Below the pieces are notes generated by a model that saw only the letters and a list, made by a program, of their open reading frames with translations, was not told where the DNA came from and made no database searches. A stretch of DNA of 64,000 nucleotides from NCBI RefSeq assembly GCF_018070345.1, contig NZ_JAGPXX010000006.1, positions 186,001 through 250,000 on the forward strand. Direction: 5' to 3'. This DNA comes from Streptomyces sp. F63 (GTDB lineage: Bacteria > Actinomycetota > Actinomycetes > Streptomycetales > Streptomycetaceae). The stretch's first letter is position 1, and each line of letters opens with the position of its first letter. Positions 44,373-52,788 of the stretch are shown here, piece by piece. Position numbers and translations under genes: made by a program.

Positions 44373-45764
44373 ATGAGCGACGACGAGGCACCGCGCCCCC
44401 GCGCGGGCCGGGCGCCGGACACCGTCACCGTGGTCGGCATCGGCGCCGACGGCTGGGACGGGCTCGGCGCGGACGCCCGGGAAGCGCTGCGCCGCGCCGG
44501 GACCGTCATCGGCGGCCCCCGCCAGCTCGCCCTGCTGCCGCCCGGCTGCACGGCCCGGCGGGTGCCCTGGCCGTCACCGCTGCGCCCCGCCGTGCCCCGG
44601 CTGCTCGCCGAGCACGCCGGTCGCCGGGTGGCCGTGCTGGCCAGCGGCGACCCGATGTTCCACGGCATCGGGCGCACCCTGGCCCGGGCGGTCGGCGCGG
44701 AGCGGCTGCGGGTGCTGCCCCACGCCTCCTCGGTCGCGTACGCCTGTGCCCGGCTGGGGTGGGCAGTGGAGGACACCGAGGTCGTCAGCCTGGTGGGCCG
44801 GCCCGCCGCGGCGCTGGCGGCCGCCCTGCACGCGCGGCGCCGGCTGCTCGTCCTGAGCGCGGGCGCCGGCACCCCGGCCGAGGTGGCGGCCCTGCTGCGC
44901 GACCGCGGCTACGGGCCGAGCCGGATGACCGTGCTCGAACAACTGGGCGCCGGCGCGCGGGAACGCCGGTTCGAGGGCACCGCGGCCGGCTGGCCGCATC
45001 CGCCCGGCGATCCGCTGAACGTCGTCGCCGTCGAGTGCCGGCCCGCTCCGGGCGGCCACCGGCTGTCCGCCGTACCGGGCCTCCCGGACGCGGCCTACGA
45101 GCACGACGGGCAGCTCACCAAACGCCATGTGCGGGCGGCCGCGCTCGCCGCGCTGGCCCCGTCGCCGGGTGAACTGCTGTGGGATGTCGGAGGCGGCTCC
45201 GGCAGCGTCGCCGTGGAGTGGATGCGCGCCGGGCGCGGCTGCCGCGCGGTGAGCGTGGAGCGCGACCCGGTGCGGGCCGCACGCATCCGGCGGAACGCGG
45301 AGCGGCTGGGTGTGCCCGCGCTGCGGGTGGTGACCGGGACGGCACCGGAGGCCCTGGAAGGGCTCGCGGAAGCGCCCGCGGACGGCCTCGCGGACGGCCT
45401 TCCGGACGGACGGCAGCCCGGACGGGGCGCCGGACTCGGGCCGCCCGACGCGGTGTTCGTCGGCGGCGGGCTCACCACCCCGGGACTGCTGGAGGCATGC
45501 TGGGCGGCACTGCCCGCCGGAGGCCGGCTGGTCGCCAACACGGTGACGCTGGAGTCCGAGGCGCTGCTCGGGGAGTGGCACCGGCGGCACGGCGGTGAGC
45601 TGGTGCGGATCGCGGTCTCCCACGCCGCCCCCGTCGGGGCGTTCACCGGCTGGCGGCAGGCGATGCCGGTCACCCAGTGGGCGGTGGCCAAACCGGGAGA
45701 GCGGGGACCGGGCGACCGGGAGCCGGACGGACCGGGACCGGGTGAACGGGCACCGGCGGAATGA
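44373..45764 (+). CDS. cobL: Precorrin-6Y C5,15-methyltransferase (decarboxylating), CobL/CbiET fusion
   Basis: A 463-residue fusion used in corrin-ring assembly: the CbiE half (residues about 15-210; VTVVGIGADGWDGLG, VAVLASGDPMFHGIG, the GDP tetrapyrrole-methylase motif, and LLVLSAGAGTPAEVAALL) methylates C5; the CbiT half (about 240-430; LTKRHVRAAALAAL, LLWDVGGGSGSVAVEWMR for SAM binding) decarboxylates the C12 acetate and methylates C15. ATG 44373 follows AGGAGGAGG. A low-complexity repeat (PADGLADGLPDG) sits before the last strand and the C-terminus is Pro/Gly-rich. First gene under the cobalamin riboswitch. Confidence 0.96.
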   Translation: MSDDEAPRPRAGRAPDTVTVVGIGADGWDGLGADAREALRRAGTVIGGPRQLALLPPGCTARRVPWPSPLRPAVPRLLAEHAGRRVAVLASGDPMFHGIGRTLARAVGAERLRVLPHASSVAYACARLGWAVEDTEVVSLVGRPAAALAAALHARRRLLVLSAGAGTPAEVAALLRDRGYGPSRMTVLEQLGAGARERRFEGTAAGWPHPPGDPLNVVAVECRPAPGGHRLSAVPGLPDAAYEHDGQLTKRHVRAAALAALAPSPGELLWDVGGGSGSVAVEWMRAGRGCRAVSVERDPVRAARIRRNAERLGVPALRVVTGTAPEALEGLAEAPADGLADGLPDGRQPGRGAGLGPPDAVFVGGGLTTPGLLEACWAALPAGGRLVANTVTLESEALLGEWHRRHGGELVRIAVSHAAPVGAFTGWRQAMPVTQWAVAKPGERGPGDREPDGPGPGERAPAE

Positions 45765-45912
45765 GGCGGACGGACCGGATCCCGGCAGCGCACGGACGGC
45801 CGGACACCACCGGTGCGGGCGCCCCGGGACACGCGCCCGCGGGAGACGCGCCCGCGGGGCAGGCGCCGGCAGGGCGCGCGGCGGCCGAGAGACCGGAGCG
45901 AGGAGCAGAACG

Positions 45913-46749
45913 ATGACGGTGTACTTCATCGGCGCCGGACCGGGCGCCGCCGATCTGATCACGGTACGCGGACAGCGGCTGCTCGCGGCCTGCGCCGTGT
46001 GCCTGTACGCGGGCAGCCTGGTGCCGCGCGACCTGCTCGCCGCGTGCCCGCCCGGCGCGCGGCTCGTGGACACGGCCCGGCTCGACCTGGACCGGATCAC
46101 GGACGAGTTGGTGACCGCCCACCGCGCCGGCCACGACGTGGCCCGGCTGCACTCCGGCGACCCCTCGGTGTTCAGCGCGGTCGCGGAGCAGATGCGACGG
46201 CTGGACGCGGCCGGGGTGCCGTACGAAGTGGTGCCCGGCGTACCGGCGTTCGCGGCGGCCGCCGCGGCGCTCGGACGTGAGCTGACCGTGCCGGCCGTCG
46301 GCCAGACGGTGATCCTCACCCGCGTCGCCCAGCAGGCCACCCCGATGCCGGACGGCGAGGACCTGGCCACCCTGGGACGCAGCCGGGCGCTGCTCGTGCT
46401 CCACCTGGCCGCCCGGTACGCGGACCGCGTCGTCGCCGAACTGCTGCCGCACTACGGAGCCGACTGCCCCGCCGCGGTGGTGGCGATGGCGAGCCGCCCG
46501 GAGGAACTGGTGCTCCGGGGCCCGCTGGGCGGAATCGCCGGACAGGTCAGGGCGGCGGGGGTGACGCGCACGGCGGTCATCATGGTCGGCCGCGCCCGGG
46601 GCGCGGAGCCGTGCCCGGACAGCCACCTGTACTCGCCGGAGCGCGACCGGTGCGGAACCGCCGCCTTGGACGCCGCCGCGGACGCCGCCGCGGACGCCGC
46701 CGCGGAGGGCGCCCCGGACGGCGCCCCGCTCACGGCGGGCGGGAGCTGA
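45913..46749 (+). CDS. cobM: Precorrin-4 C11-methyltransferase
   Basis: A 278-residue SAM-dependent tetrapyrrole methylase that methylates C11 of the corrin precursor. MTVYFIGAGPGAADLITVRG is the family start, followed by LYAGSLVP, RLHSGDPSVFSAVAEQM, YEVVPGVPAFAAAAAALG and TPMPDGEDL. ATG 45913 has AGGAGCAG upstream. The last 30 residues are a duplicated Asp-Ala-Ala-Ala tail (DNA repeat of GACGCCGCCGCG at about 46670-46705), and the stop codon lies inside the left arm of a 200-bp inverted-repeat element, so the native 3' end may have been changed. 148 bases separate it from cobL. Confidence 0.95.
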   Translation: MTVYFIGAGPGAADLITVRGQRLLAACAVCLYAGSLVPRDLLAACPPGARLVDTARLDLDRITDELVTAHRAGHDVARLHSGDPSVFSAVAEQMRRLDAAGVPYEVVPGVPAFAAAAAALGRELTVPAVGQTVILTRVAQQATPMPDGEDLATLGRSRALLVLHLAARYADRVVAELLPHYGADCPAAVVAMASRPEELVLRGPLGGIAGQVRAAGVTRTAVIMVGRARGAEPCPDSHLYSPERDRCGTAALDAAADAAADAAAEGAPDGAPLTAGGS

Positions 46750-46944
46750 TGCCGCATCAGGCCACGTTCACCCCGTCGCGACGCCCGGCACTCCCCCGAG
46801 CTCTTCGAGCAGGAGGCGCCCCCACTCGCCGCACCGGCCGAAAGCCTCCGCGCGATCCGGTACGAGGACTCCCGGCCGGCTCGCCGGGAGCACACACCGG
46901 ACGACGCTCCTCAACGAGCCAACGTTGCCTGATGCGGCACCAGC
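46745..46944. mobile_element. 200-bp element with 24-bp terminal inverted repeats (MITE-like)
   Basis: The ends 46745-46768 and 46921-46944 are inverted copies matching at 22 of 24 positions (core TGCCGCATCAGGC). The trinucleotide GGA flanks both ends (46742-46744 and 46945-46947), compatible with a 3-bp target duplication. The 152-base interior has no gene that could be a transposase. The left end overlaps the cobM stop codon. It lies between convergent genes. A miniature transposable element is the best explanation, though no parent transposase is in the window. Confidence 0.6.
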
Positions 46945-47024
46945 GGACCGGAGCCGTGCCCGGCCGGCCCGGGCGCGCACCGTCCACGCGCCCGGCACGC
47001 GCGTCCGCGCGGCGGCGCGGCGGG

Positions 47025-48386
47025 TCAGCGCTCCGGGCGGCGGGCGCCGGACGGCCCCGCCGGGGCCGCGCGGCCGACGACCGCCCCGGAGCGGTCGACG
47101 CACAGCACGTCCACGACGACCGGTGCGCCGCGCAGCACCCCGAGCGCCGTCCCGCGGGCCGCCTCCGCCACCAGATCGCCCAGCGGCACACCGCGCGCCG
47201 CGCAGCGCTGGAGCGCGTCCAGCCCGGTGTTGGCCCCGGCCACGGCCGCGGCCAGTTCCTCGTCCGCGCCGCCCCGGCGGGCGAGGTCCGCGAGGAAGCC
47301 CTTGTCGACCTGTGAGCGGCCCGAGTGCAGGTCCAGGTGGCCGGCGGCCAGCTTCGACAGCTTGGCGAAACCCCCCGCGACGGTCAGGCGGGGTACCGGG
47401 TGGCGCCGCAGGTACTTGAGCACGGCCCCCGCGAAGTCGCCCATGTCCAGCAGCGCGTCCTCGGGCAGGCCGTGCTCCGCCACCGCGGTCCGCTCGGAGG
47501 TCGAGCCGGTACAGCCCGCCACATGGGTGCGCCCGGCCGCCCGCGCGACGTCGACGCCGCGCCGGATGCTGTCGATCCACGCGGAGCACGAGTAGGGCAC
47601 CACGACGCCGGTCGTCCCCAGGATCGACAGGCCGCCCAGAATGCCGAGCCGCGGGTTCCAGGTGGAGCGGGCGATCTCCTCCCCCCGGTCGACGGACAGT
47701 TCGACCTCCACGTCCCCCGAACCGCCGTGCCGCGCCGCGACCCCGGCGATGTGCTCGCGCATCATCCGCCGGGGGACGGGATTGACGGCCGGTTCCCCGA
47801 CGGCCAGCGGCAGCCCGGGCCGGGTGACCGTACCGACGCCCGGCCCGGCCCGGAAGACGACCCCGCTGCCCGGCGGCAGAAGGCGCACCGCCGCACGGAC
47901 CAGCGCCCCGTGCGTGACGTCCGGATCGTCGCCGGCGTCCTTGACGACACCGGCGACCGCCCGGCCCTCCGCCGGCCGCAACTCCTCGGTGGCGAGGGCG
48001 AACGCCGGGGTCTGCCCCCGGGGCAGGGTGATGGTCACCGGGTCCGGGAAGCGGCCGGTGAGCAGCGCGGTGTACGCGGCGGTGGCGGCCGCGGTCGCAC
48101 AGGCGCCGGTGGTCCAGCCGGGGCGCAGACCGGTCCGTGCGAGCTGCGCCGCGCGGCCGCCGGAGGCGTGCGCGGCGGTGCCGCCGGAGTCCCCGGCGCC
48201 CGGGACGGCCGCGCCGCTCCCGGGGCCCTCCGCGCGGCCCTGGGCGGCTCCGGGCCCATGGGCGCCCCGGGGCTCCGCGGGTCCGGTTCCGGCGGCCGCG
48301 GGATCCGCGGTGCCGTCGGCACCGGCCTCGGCCTCGGCCTCGGGGCCGGCGGCTCCGGTGACGCGGGGCGGTTCAGGGGCGGTCAT
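47025..48386 (-). CDS. cbiD: Cobalt-precorrin-5B C1-methyltransferase
   Basis: A 453-residue CbiD. The family domain starts at LRPGWTTGACATAAATAAYTALL (about residue 87) and runs through GVVFRAGPGVGTVTRPGLPLAVGEPAVNPVPRRM, ILGTTGVVVPYSCSAWIDSIRRG and GGFAKLSKLAAGHLDLHSGRSQVD. In the anaerobic-type route it methylates C1 with loss of the two-carbon fragment, while cobL/M/K in the same locus are named after the aerobic route; mixed sets are usual in actinobacteria. The first 85 residues are Ala/Gly/Pro-rich and could be a spurious extension, but no good later start is seen. Convergent with cobM, divergent from cobK. Confidence 0.94.
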   Translation of the reverse strand: MTAPEPPRVTGAAGPEAEAEAGADGTADPAAAGTGPAEPRGAHGPGAAQGRAEGPGSGAAVPGAGDSGGTAAHASGGRAAQLARTGLRPGWTTGACATAAATAAYTALLTGRFPDPVTITLPRGQTPAFALATEELRPAEGRAVAGVVKDAGDDPDVTHGALVRAAVRLLPPGSGVVFRAGPGVGTVTRPGLPLAVGEPAVNPVPRRMMREHIAGVAARHGGSGDVEVELSVDRGEEIARSTWNPRLGILGGLSILGTTGVVVPYSCSAWIDSIRRGVDVARAAGRTHVAGCTGSTSERTAVAEHGLPEDALLDMGDFAGAVLKYLRRHPVPRLTVAGGFAKLSKLAAGHLDLHSGRSQVDKGFLADLARRGGADEELAAAVAGANTGLDALQRCAARGVPLGDLVAEAARGTALGVLRGAPVVVDVLCVDRSGAVVGRAAPAGPSGARRPER

Positions 48387-48532
48387 GCGGTGCTCCGTGC
48401 TGTGGGTCGGTGGGCGGAGTCGGGGGCCGGCGGCCGTACCCGGCCGGAACCGGCGGGAGGGCGCCGGGAGATGATGTCCCGGCGCCGTACGCGGCGCCGG
48501 GCGTACGGAGCGCGGAAGCCGGGAGGGGACGG

Positions 48533-49279
48533 ATGCGAGGCCATGTGCTGATCCTCGGCGGCACCGGGGAGGCGCGGCGGCTCGCCGCGGAGCTGGCCGC
48601 CGATCCGGGGCTGCGGGTCACCAGCTCGCTGGCCGGGCGGGTGGCCCGGCCGCGGCTGCCCGCCGGCGAGGTCCGCGTCGGCGGTTTCGGGGGCCCGGAG
48701 GGCCTGGCCCGGTGGCTGCGCGAACACCGGGTGGACGCCCTCATCGACGCCACACATCCCTTCGCGGACACCATCAGCCGCAACGCGGCCCTGGCCACCG
48801 CCGCGACCCGTGTCCCCCTGCTCGCCCTGCGCCGGCCCGGCTGGACGGCCCGACCGGGCGACGACTGGCACCCGGTCGCCTCTCTGGCGGAGGCCGCCGG
48901 GCTGCTCCCGGCCCTCGGGGAACGGGTGTTCCTGACGACCGGGCGCACGGGGCTCGCCGCCTTCGCGGACCTCACCGGGCTGTGGTTCCTGGTGCGGTCC
49001 GTGGACCCCCCGCAGCCGCCGTTCCCGCCCCGCACCGAAGTCCTGCTGGCCCGGGGGCCGTTCACGGTGGAGGGGGAGACGGAACTGCTGCGCCGGTACG
49101 CCGTCGACGTGCTGGTGACCAAGGACAGCGGGTCCGGGGCCACCGCCGCCAAGCTGACGGCGGCCCGGCAGGCCGGTCTGCCGGTGGTCGTCGTACGGCG
49201 CCCGGAGCTTCCGGAGGGCGTGCCGGCCGTGCGGGATGTGGCGGGGGCCGTCGCCTGGCTGCGGGGCCGTGCGGGGTGA
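48533..49279 (+). CDS. cobK: Precorrin-6A reductase
   Basis: A 248-residue NADPH-dependent reductase of the corrin pathway. VLILGGTGEARRLAAEL is the nucleotide-binding start; SSLAGRVARPRLPAGEVRVGGFGG, LIDATHPFADTISRNA, FLTTGRTGLAAF, LLARGPF and VTKDSGSGATAAKLTAAR are diagnostic. ATG 48533 follows GGGAGGGG. It is divergent from cbiD with a 146-base gap and is not under the riboswitch upstream of cobL; no second riboswitch was found before it. Confidence 0.95.
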   Translation: MRGHVLILGGTGEARRLAAELAADPGLRVTSSLAGRVARPRLPAGEVRVGGFGGPEGLARWLREHRVDALIDATHPFADTISRNAALATAATRVPLLALRRPGWTARPGDDWHPVASLAEAAGLLPALGERVFLTTGRTGLAAFADLTGLWFLVRSVDPPQPPFPPRTEVLLARGPFTVEGETELLRRYAVDVLVTKDSGSGATAAKLTAARQAGLPVVVVRRPELPEGVPAVRDVAGAVAWLRGRAG

Positions 49280-50415
49280 GCGGAACCGCCCCGCGGCGGG
49301 CACCCGTCGCCGGTCCTCCCGCCCCGCACGGCCACCGGACCGCACGGCCACCGGACCGCCCGGTCCCCTGCCCCGTACGGGTACCGGTACACCAGTGCCG
49401 GTGCGGGGCCGCGAGCCCGTCCGCGCCGGCGTGCGCGACATCGGCGGACGGCAGGTCCTGCGGCGCCCGGGTGGCCCGGCCGGCCCCGGGTTTCCGCCCC
49501 CGCCGGTGGTGGCGGCGCCGGTCGCGCGGCACGGCACCGGAGGTGATGAAGACGGTCCCGCGGCCCTGGAGGAGGTGGCTGCGATGGCCGGCGAAGACCC
49601 CGATGGTCCCGGCGCCCCGCCCTTGCGGGTCCGGGGTCCGGAGCCCTTGCCGTCCGTGCTCCGCACGTATGTGGCGCACACCTTCCCGTCTTCCCTTCCG
49701 GCCGGCACGACCCGCCTCCGGCGTCCTGTCCGGGCGCACGGAAACGGGCCCGTGGGGTTCACTTTCTCACGCCCCGTACTCGCGTCTTCCGCCCGGTGAG
49801 CTGCCTTCCGCCCCCGCGGGGGGACGCCGCACGCAGGCCCTCCACGGCACGCGCCCCGCGCCCGTCCGGCGAGGGGGCCCGGGCTCCTGCCCGCCGGCGT
49901 CCCGGGAGTACGACACCACTGCCACCACGCCGGCCCTGTACGCACTGCACGGCTTCCACCGCGACCTGGCCGACTTGGCGGACCGCCGTGACGACCTCCT
50001 CCTGGTCGACCTGCCCCACCCTCTGCGGCAGCCGACGACAGCCGCACACCTTCGGACGAGGCAGGCCCGGTCCTCCCGGAGACCGCGAGGGCCGTCGGCG
50101 GAGGTCCGCACCGCACACTTCTGGGGGCTTATCGCCCGGAGATTTTCCGGCACCGGAAAGAAAGAACTTCCACCGCAACGACGAGACCCTTGCCAGGGGC
50201 AAGGGATGCGGGAGGCCGGGTCGCACCTGTGTCGTGGTTGAGGGCGGTCCGAGAAGGCGACTTGCTCTTCGCGGCTGTGGATCCGGAGCGCCAGGGGCGC
50301 AGTTGACGCAGGCGAACTTCGCCTGGGTGACGCGGTTCTCCTGCAAGCTGGGGCCTGTACCCGTCCCGGCTTCCTGGCAGGGACCGTCCTTCATGGGCGA
50401 CAGCGAGACCGCTGG
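49280..50415. other. 1.1-kb stretch with no clear gene, possible decayed DNA
   Basis: No reading here has convincing coding structure over its whole length. Around 49915-50040 the plus strand has good codon bias (for example ALYALHGFHRDLADLAD), but the reading breaks down on both sides. On the minus strand, 50394-50280 gives a Cys-x-x-Cys piece (KFACVNCA) followed by a frame break, which could be the end of a zinc-ribbon protein. A short palindrome TTTCCGG-CA-CCGGAAA lies near 50146-50162, in an AT-richer pocket. These look like remains of lost genes. Confidence 0.45.
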
Positions 50416-51033
50416 TCATGCCGGACCCCGAGTTCGGGGCGGTGGGGTGCTGCTCGGGCCCAGGACGTCGGCCAGCATCGCGGCGACCGGCTCGCGGGTC
50501 TCCTCCTGGACCGCTGCCTCCTTGATGGAGCGCCACAGGGCGTAGGCGCGCTTGGCGGAGAGACGGGTCTGCGGGTCGGCGGCGCCCGCCGTCACCAGGT
50601 ACAGGCCGGTGACGTGGAGATACCAGCGGGTGGCGGCGCCCGGGTCGCCGGCGAGGTGGGCCAGGTGGGCGCGGACCTCGCGGATGTGGATGGTGTGGGG
50701 GTGGACCTCCCCGTGTGCGCGGGTGATCTCGTCGTCCAGCGCCTCGGCGCGCTCCTCGGCCGCGGCCAGGTCTCCGCGTTCCGCGGCGGCCGTGATGGCG
50801 GCGAGTTGGTTCCGTACGGATTCGGGGACGGCGGTGGCTGCGGGCCCGGCCGCGGGGACGGCGGTTCCGGCGGACGCGGGGGCGCCACCGGGCTCCGGCT
50901 CCGGTGCCCCCGGCCGGGCGCCGCCGGTATCCCAGAAGTGCGGGGTGACGGTGCCCCAGGGGAGGAACGCGGGGTCGTGCGGTTCCGGCGAGGCCGCCTC
51001 CGCGTCCCGCTCGGTGTGAAGGGTGTCCGGCAT
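50416..51033 (-). CDS. Unknown helical (TPR-like) protein
   Basis: A 205-residue soluble protein not assigned to a named family. The first 70 residues are acidic and Pro-rich. Residues 75-185 are helical in pairs (VRNQLAAITAAAERGDLAAAEERAEALDDEITRAHG, VRAHLAHLAGDPGAATRWYLHVTGLYL, RLSAKRAYALWRSIKEA), the pattern of tetratricopeptide-type repeats. ATG 51033 overlaps the stop of the M23-like gene by one base (TGATG), so they are co-translated. Similar small proteins accompany peptidase and ATPase genes in Streptomyces conjugation-like loci, which is a loose resemblance. Confidence 0.75.
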   Translation of the reverse strand: MPDTLHTERDAEAASPEPHDPAFLPWGTVTPHFWDTGGARPGAPEPEPGGAPASAGTAVPAAGPAATAVPESVRNQLAAITAAAERGDLAAAEERAEALDDEITRAHGEVHPHTIHIREVRAHLAHLAGDPGAATRWYLHVTGLYLVTAGAADPQTRLSAKRAYALWRSIKEAAVQEETREPVAAMLADVLGPSSTPPPRTRGPA

Positions 51034-51539
51034 CAGACCTCCAGTCCATGGCTGTGCGGGTAGGGGATCGGTTCGACATCGGAGCCGTACTCCGGGGCGG
51101 TGCGGATCTCGAAGCGCAGGTGCGGTCCGGAGGAGTTGCCCGTGGAACCCGTCCGGACGATCCGCCGCCCCCCGTCGACGGTCTGCCCCGGGCGCACGTC
51201 CAGCCGTGACCGGTGCGCGTACTGACTGTGCATGCCGTCCGGGGGGCGGATGACGGCCGCGCGGCCGTACGGGCCGGCCCGGAAACCGGACTCCTGCAGC
51301 GGCTGCGCCGCCGGTACCGCGGCCGGCGGACCCTCGGGGCAGCGCGCGGCGGCCTCCTGGAGCAGCCCCGCGTACGCGGCCGGCCCCCCGCCCAGCCGGA
51401 TCTTCGGGGCGCCGGCCGCGACGAGAGCCGGCTCCTCCTCGTCGCCGAAGGCCGCGAGCAGGAACACCAGGGCGAGCGTGGGAGTGCGGGGCACGGCGGC
51501 CGAGGCCGGGCAGAGCGCCGCCCCGCGCTTGACGTCCAT
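51033..51539 (-). CDS. Shortened M23 (LytM)-type peptidase with remnant lysozyme-like region
   Basis: A 168-residue protein with one membrane span (TPTLALVFLLAAFG). Residues about 60-90 (AARCPEG then AAQPLQESGFRAG) resemble the start of a transglycosylase/SLT domain, including the Glu of QESGF, but the domain then stops abruptly. Residues about 100-165 (GMHSQYAHRSRLDVRPGQTVDGGRRIVRTGSTGNSSGPHLRFEIR) are the second half of an M23 domain, with the HLxFE motif (HLRFE) but no HxxxD first metal site. It therefore looks like an internal deletion joining the start of one domain to the end of the other. ATG 51539 is chosen since GGAGGG precedes it. It is probably inactive as a hydrolase. Confidence 0.7.
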   Translation of the reverse strand: MDVKRGAALCPASAAVPRTPTLALVFLLAAFGDEEEPALVAAGAPKIRLGGGPAAYAGLLQEAAARCPEGPPAAVPAAQPLQESGFRAGPYGRAAVIRPPDGMHSQYAHRSRLDVRPGQTVDGGRRIVRTGSTGNSSGPHLRFEIRTAPEYGSDVEPIPYPHSHGLEV

Positions 51540-51739
51540 CCGCCCCCTCCGCACGGTGCTGACGCGCCGCCGTGGTCACCGGTCGCCTCCGTCACGCGTC
51601 CGCGGCCGGGCGGCGGCTCTCCGGCTCGTGAGTCACGCAACGCATGTGTACCGCTACGCAGCGACACTAGACTGTCGCGCGCCGTCGGCTCCCGCGGCGA
51701 AGGCCAAGCCGCTCCGCACCCGCACTTTCGGGGGACACC

Positions 51740-52657
51740 GTGCCAAGAAGACCCCACGCTCCCGCCCCGCTGCCCCGTGACGCCCGGATCGTCGTACCGG
51801 TGATGGGCGCGGTCGGCGGCAGCGGCCGGTCGACGACCGCCGCGCTGCTCGCCGGCGCCCTGGCCGCCCGGGGCTCCACCGCCGTCCTGGACACCGCGCC
51901 GCGGCTCACCTCGCCCTGGCCGTCCTGGGCCGTGGAGGCGGGCACGGGCCTGGCCGCCGTACCGCCCGACCAGCCGTTCACGCGCGGGCAGTTGCTCGCC
52001 GCCGCCTCCCGCTGCGCATCTCCGCCCGGCCGGGGCTGGCACGTCCTGACGGACCACCAGGAATGGAGCGGCCCGCTGCTGCCCCTGCCGGCGGAACCGG
52101 CCGCCTGGTACCAGCTCGCCGCCGCCGGGGGATGGCAGGCCGTCGTCACCGACACCGTCCACCCCGCCGGGCACGACACCGTCGCCGCCCGCCGCGCGGG
52201 CCACCCCGGGCTGTCGGCCGGCTGGTGCGCGCTGCCCTGCGCGGTGCCGGTGCTGTGCGCAGCGGCCACCGGGCCGGGCGTCCGGGTGCTGCAGACGGCG
52301 GTGATGGCGTTCTCCGCCGCGGGGCTGCCGCTCCAGCGCGCGATCGTCGTCTTCGTCGGCACGGGGGAGGGGCGGGCCCCGGCGGCGGTACGGGCCGCGT
52401 CCAGGATGCTCCGGCCGATGGTTTCCGCCGTGCTCGGCGTGCCGTTCGACCCGCACATCCGCGCCTTCGGCATGCGCGAACCCGAACGCCTCAAGTCCCG
52501 TACGGCGAAGGCCGGTGAGCGGCTGGCCGAGGCCGTAATCGCCTCCCTGCACGCCACCTGGGGCACGCCGCTGCCGCCCGCGCCCCTCCCGGCCGTGGCC
52601 CCGAACCCCGCCGCCCGCCCTTGTGGCAGCGCCGCCGGTTTGCCGGGCCTCAGCTGA
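51740..52657 (+). CDS. ParA/MinD-like ATP-binding protein
   Basis: A 305-residue protein with a deviant Walker A motif, MGAVGGSGRSTTAALLAGALAARG, which has Arg where ParA has the lysine-bearing GKGGVGKT. Later strands resemble the ParA fold (AVLDTAPRL, WQAVVTDTVHP, RAIVVFVGTG, VLGVPFDPHIRA). GTG 51740 follows GGGGGA. It is divergent from the M23-like gene. Proteins of this kind neighbour conjugation or secretion-like genes in Streptomyces. The lack of such genes here, and the truncated peptidase, suggest a broken locus; whether it still hydrolyses ATP is unclear. Confidence 0.8.
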   Translation: MPRRPHAPAPLPRDARIVVPVMGAVGGSGRSTTAALLAGALAARGSTAVLDTAPRLTSPWPSWAVEAGTGLAAVPPDQPFTRGQLLAAASRCASPPGRGWHVLTDHQEWSGPLLPLPAEPAAWYQLAAAGGWQAVVTDTVHPAGHDTVAARRAGHPGLSAGWCALPCAVPVLCAAATGPGVRVLQTAVMAFSAAGLPLQRAIVVFVGTGEGRAPAAVRAASRMLRPMVSAVLGVPFDPHIRAFGMREPERLKSRTAKAGERLAEAVIASLHATWGTPLPPAPLPAVAPNPAARPCGSAAGLPGLS

Positions 52658-52788
52658 CTCGGCGAGTTCGTCCGGACGGTCCCCGAGCGCGGGGCCGGGC
52701 CCCACCGGCTCAACCCCCCCGATCGGCCAGGACCGGGGCCCATTTTTTTCACTGTCCGGCTCATTCGATCTCGTGGCAAGATCGCGGG

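Noticed and set aside
46745-46944. The 24-bp inverted repeat as a transcription terminator
   Set aside because: The loop would be about 152 bases; terminator hairpins have short loops.
48387-48532. A second cobalamin riboswitch before cobK/cbiD
   Set aside because: No B12 box or matching hairpins found in the 146-base gap.
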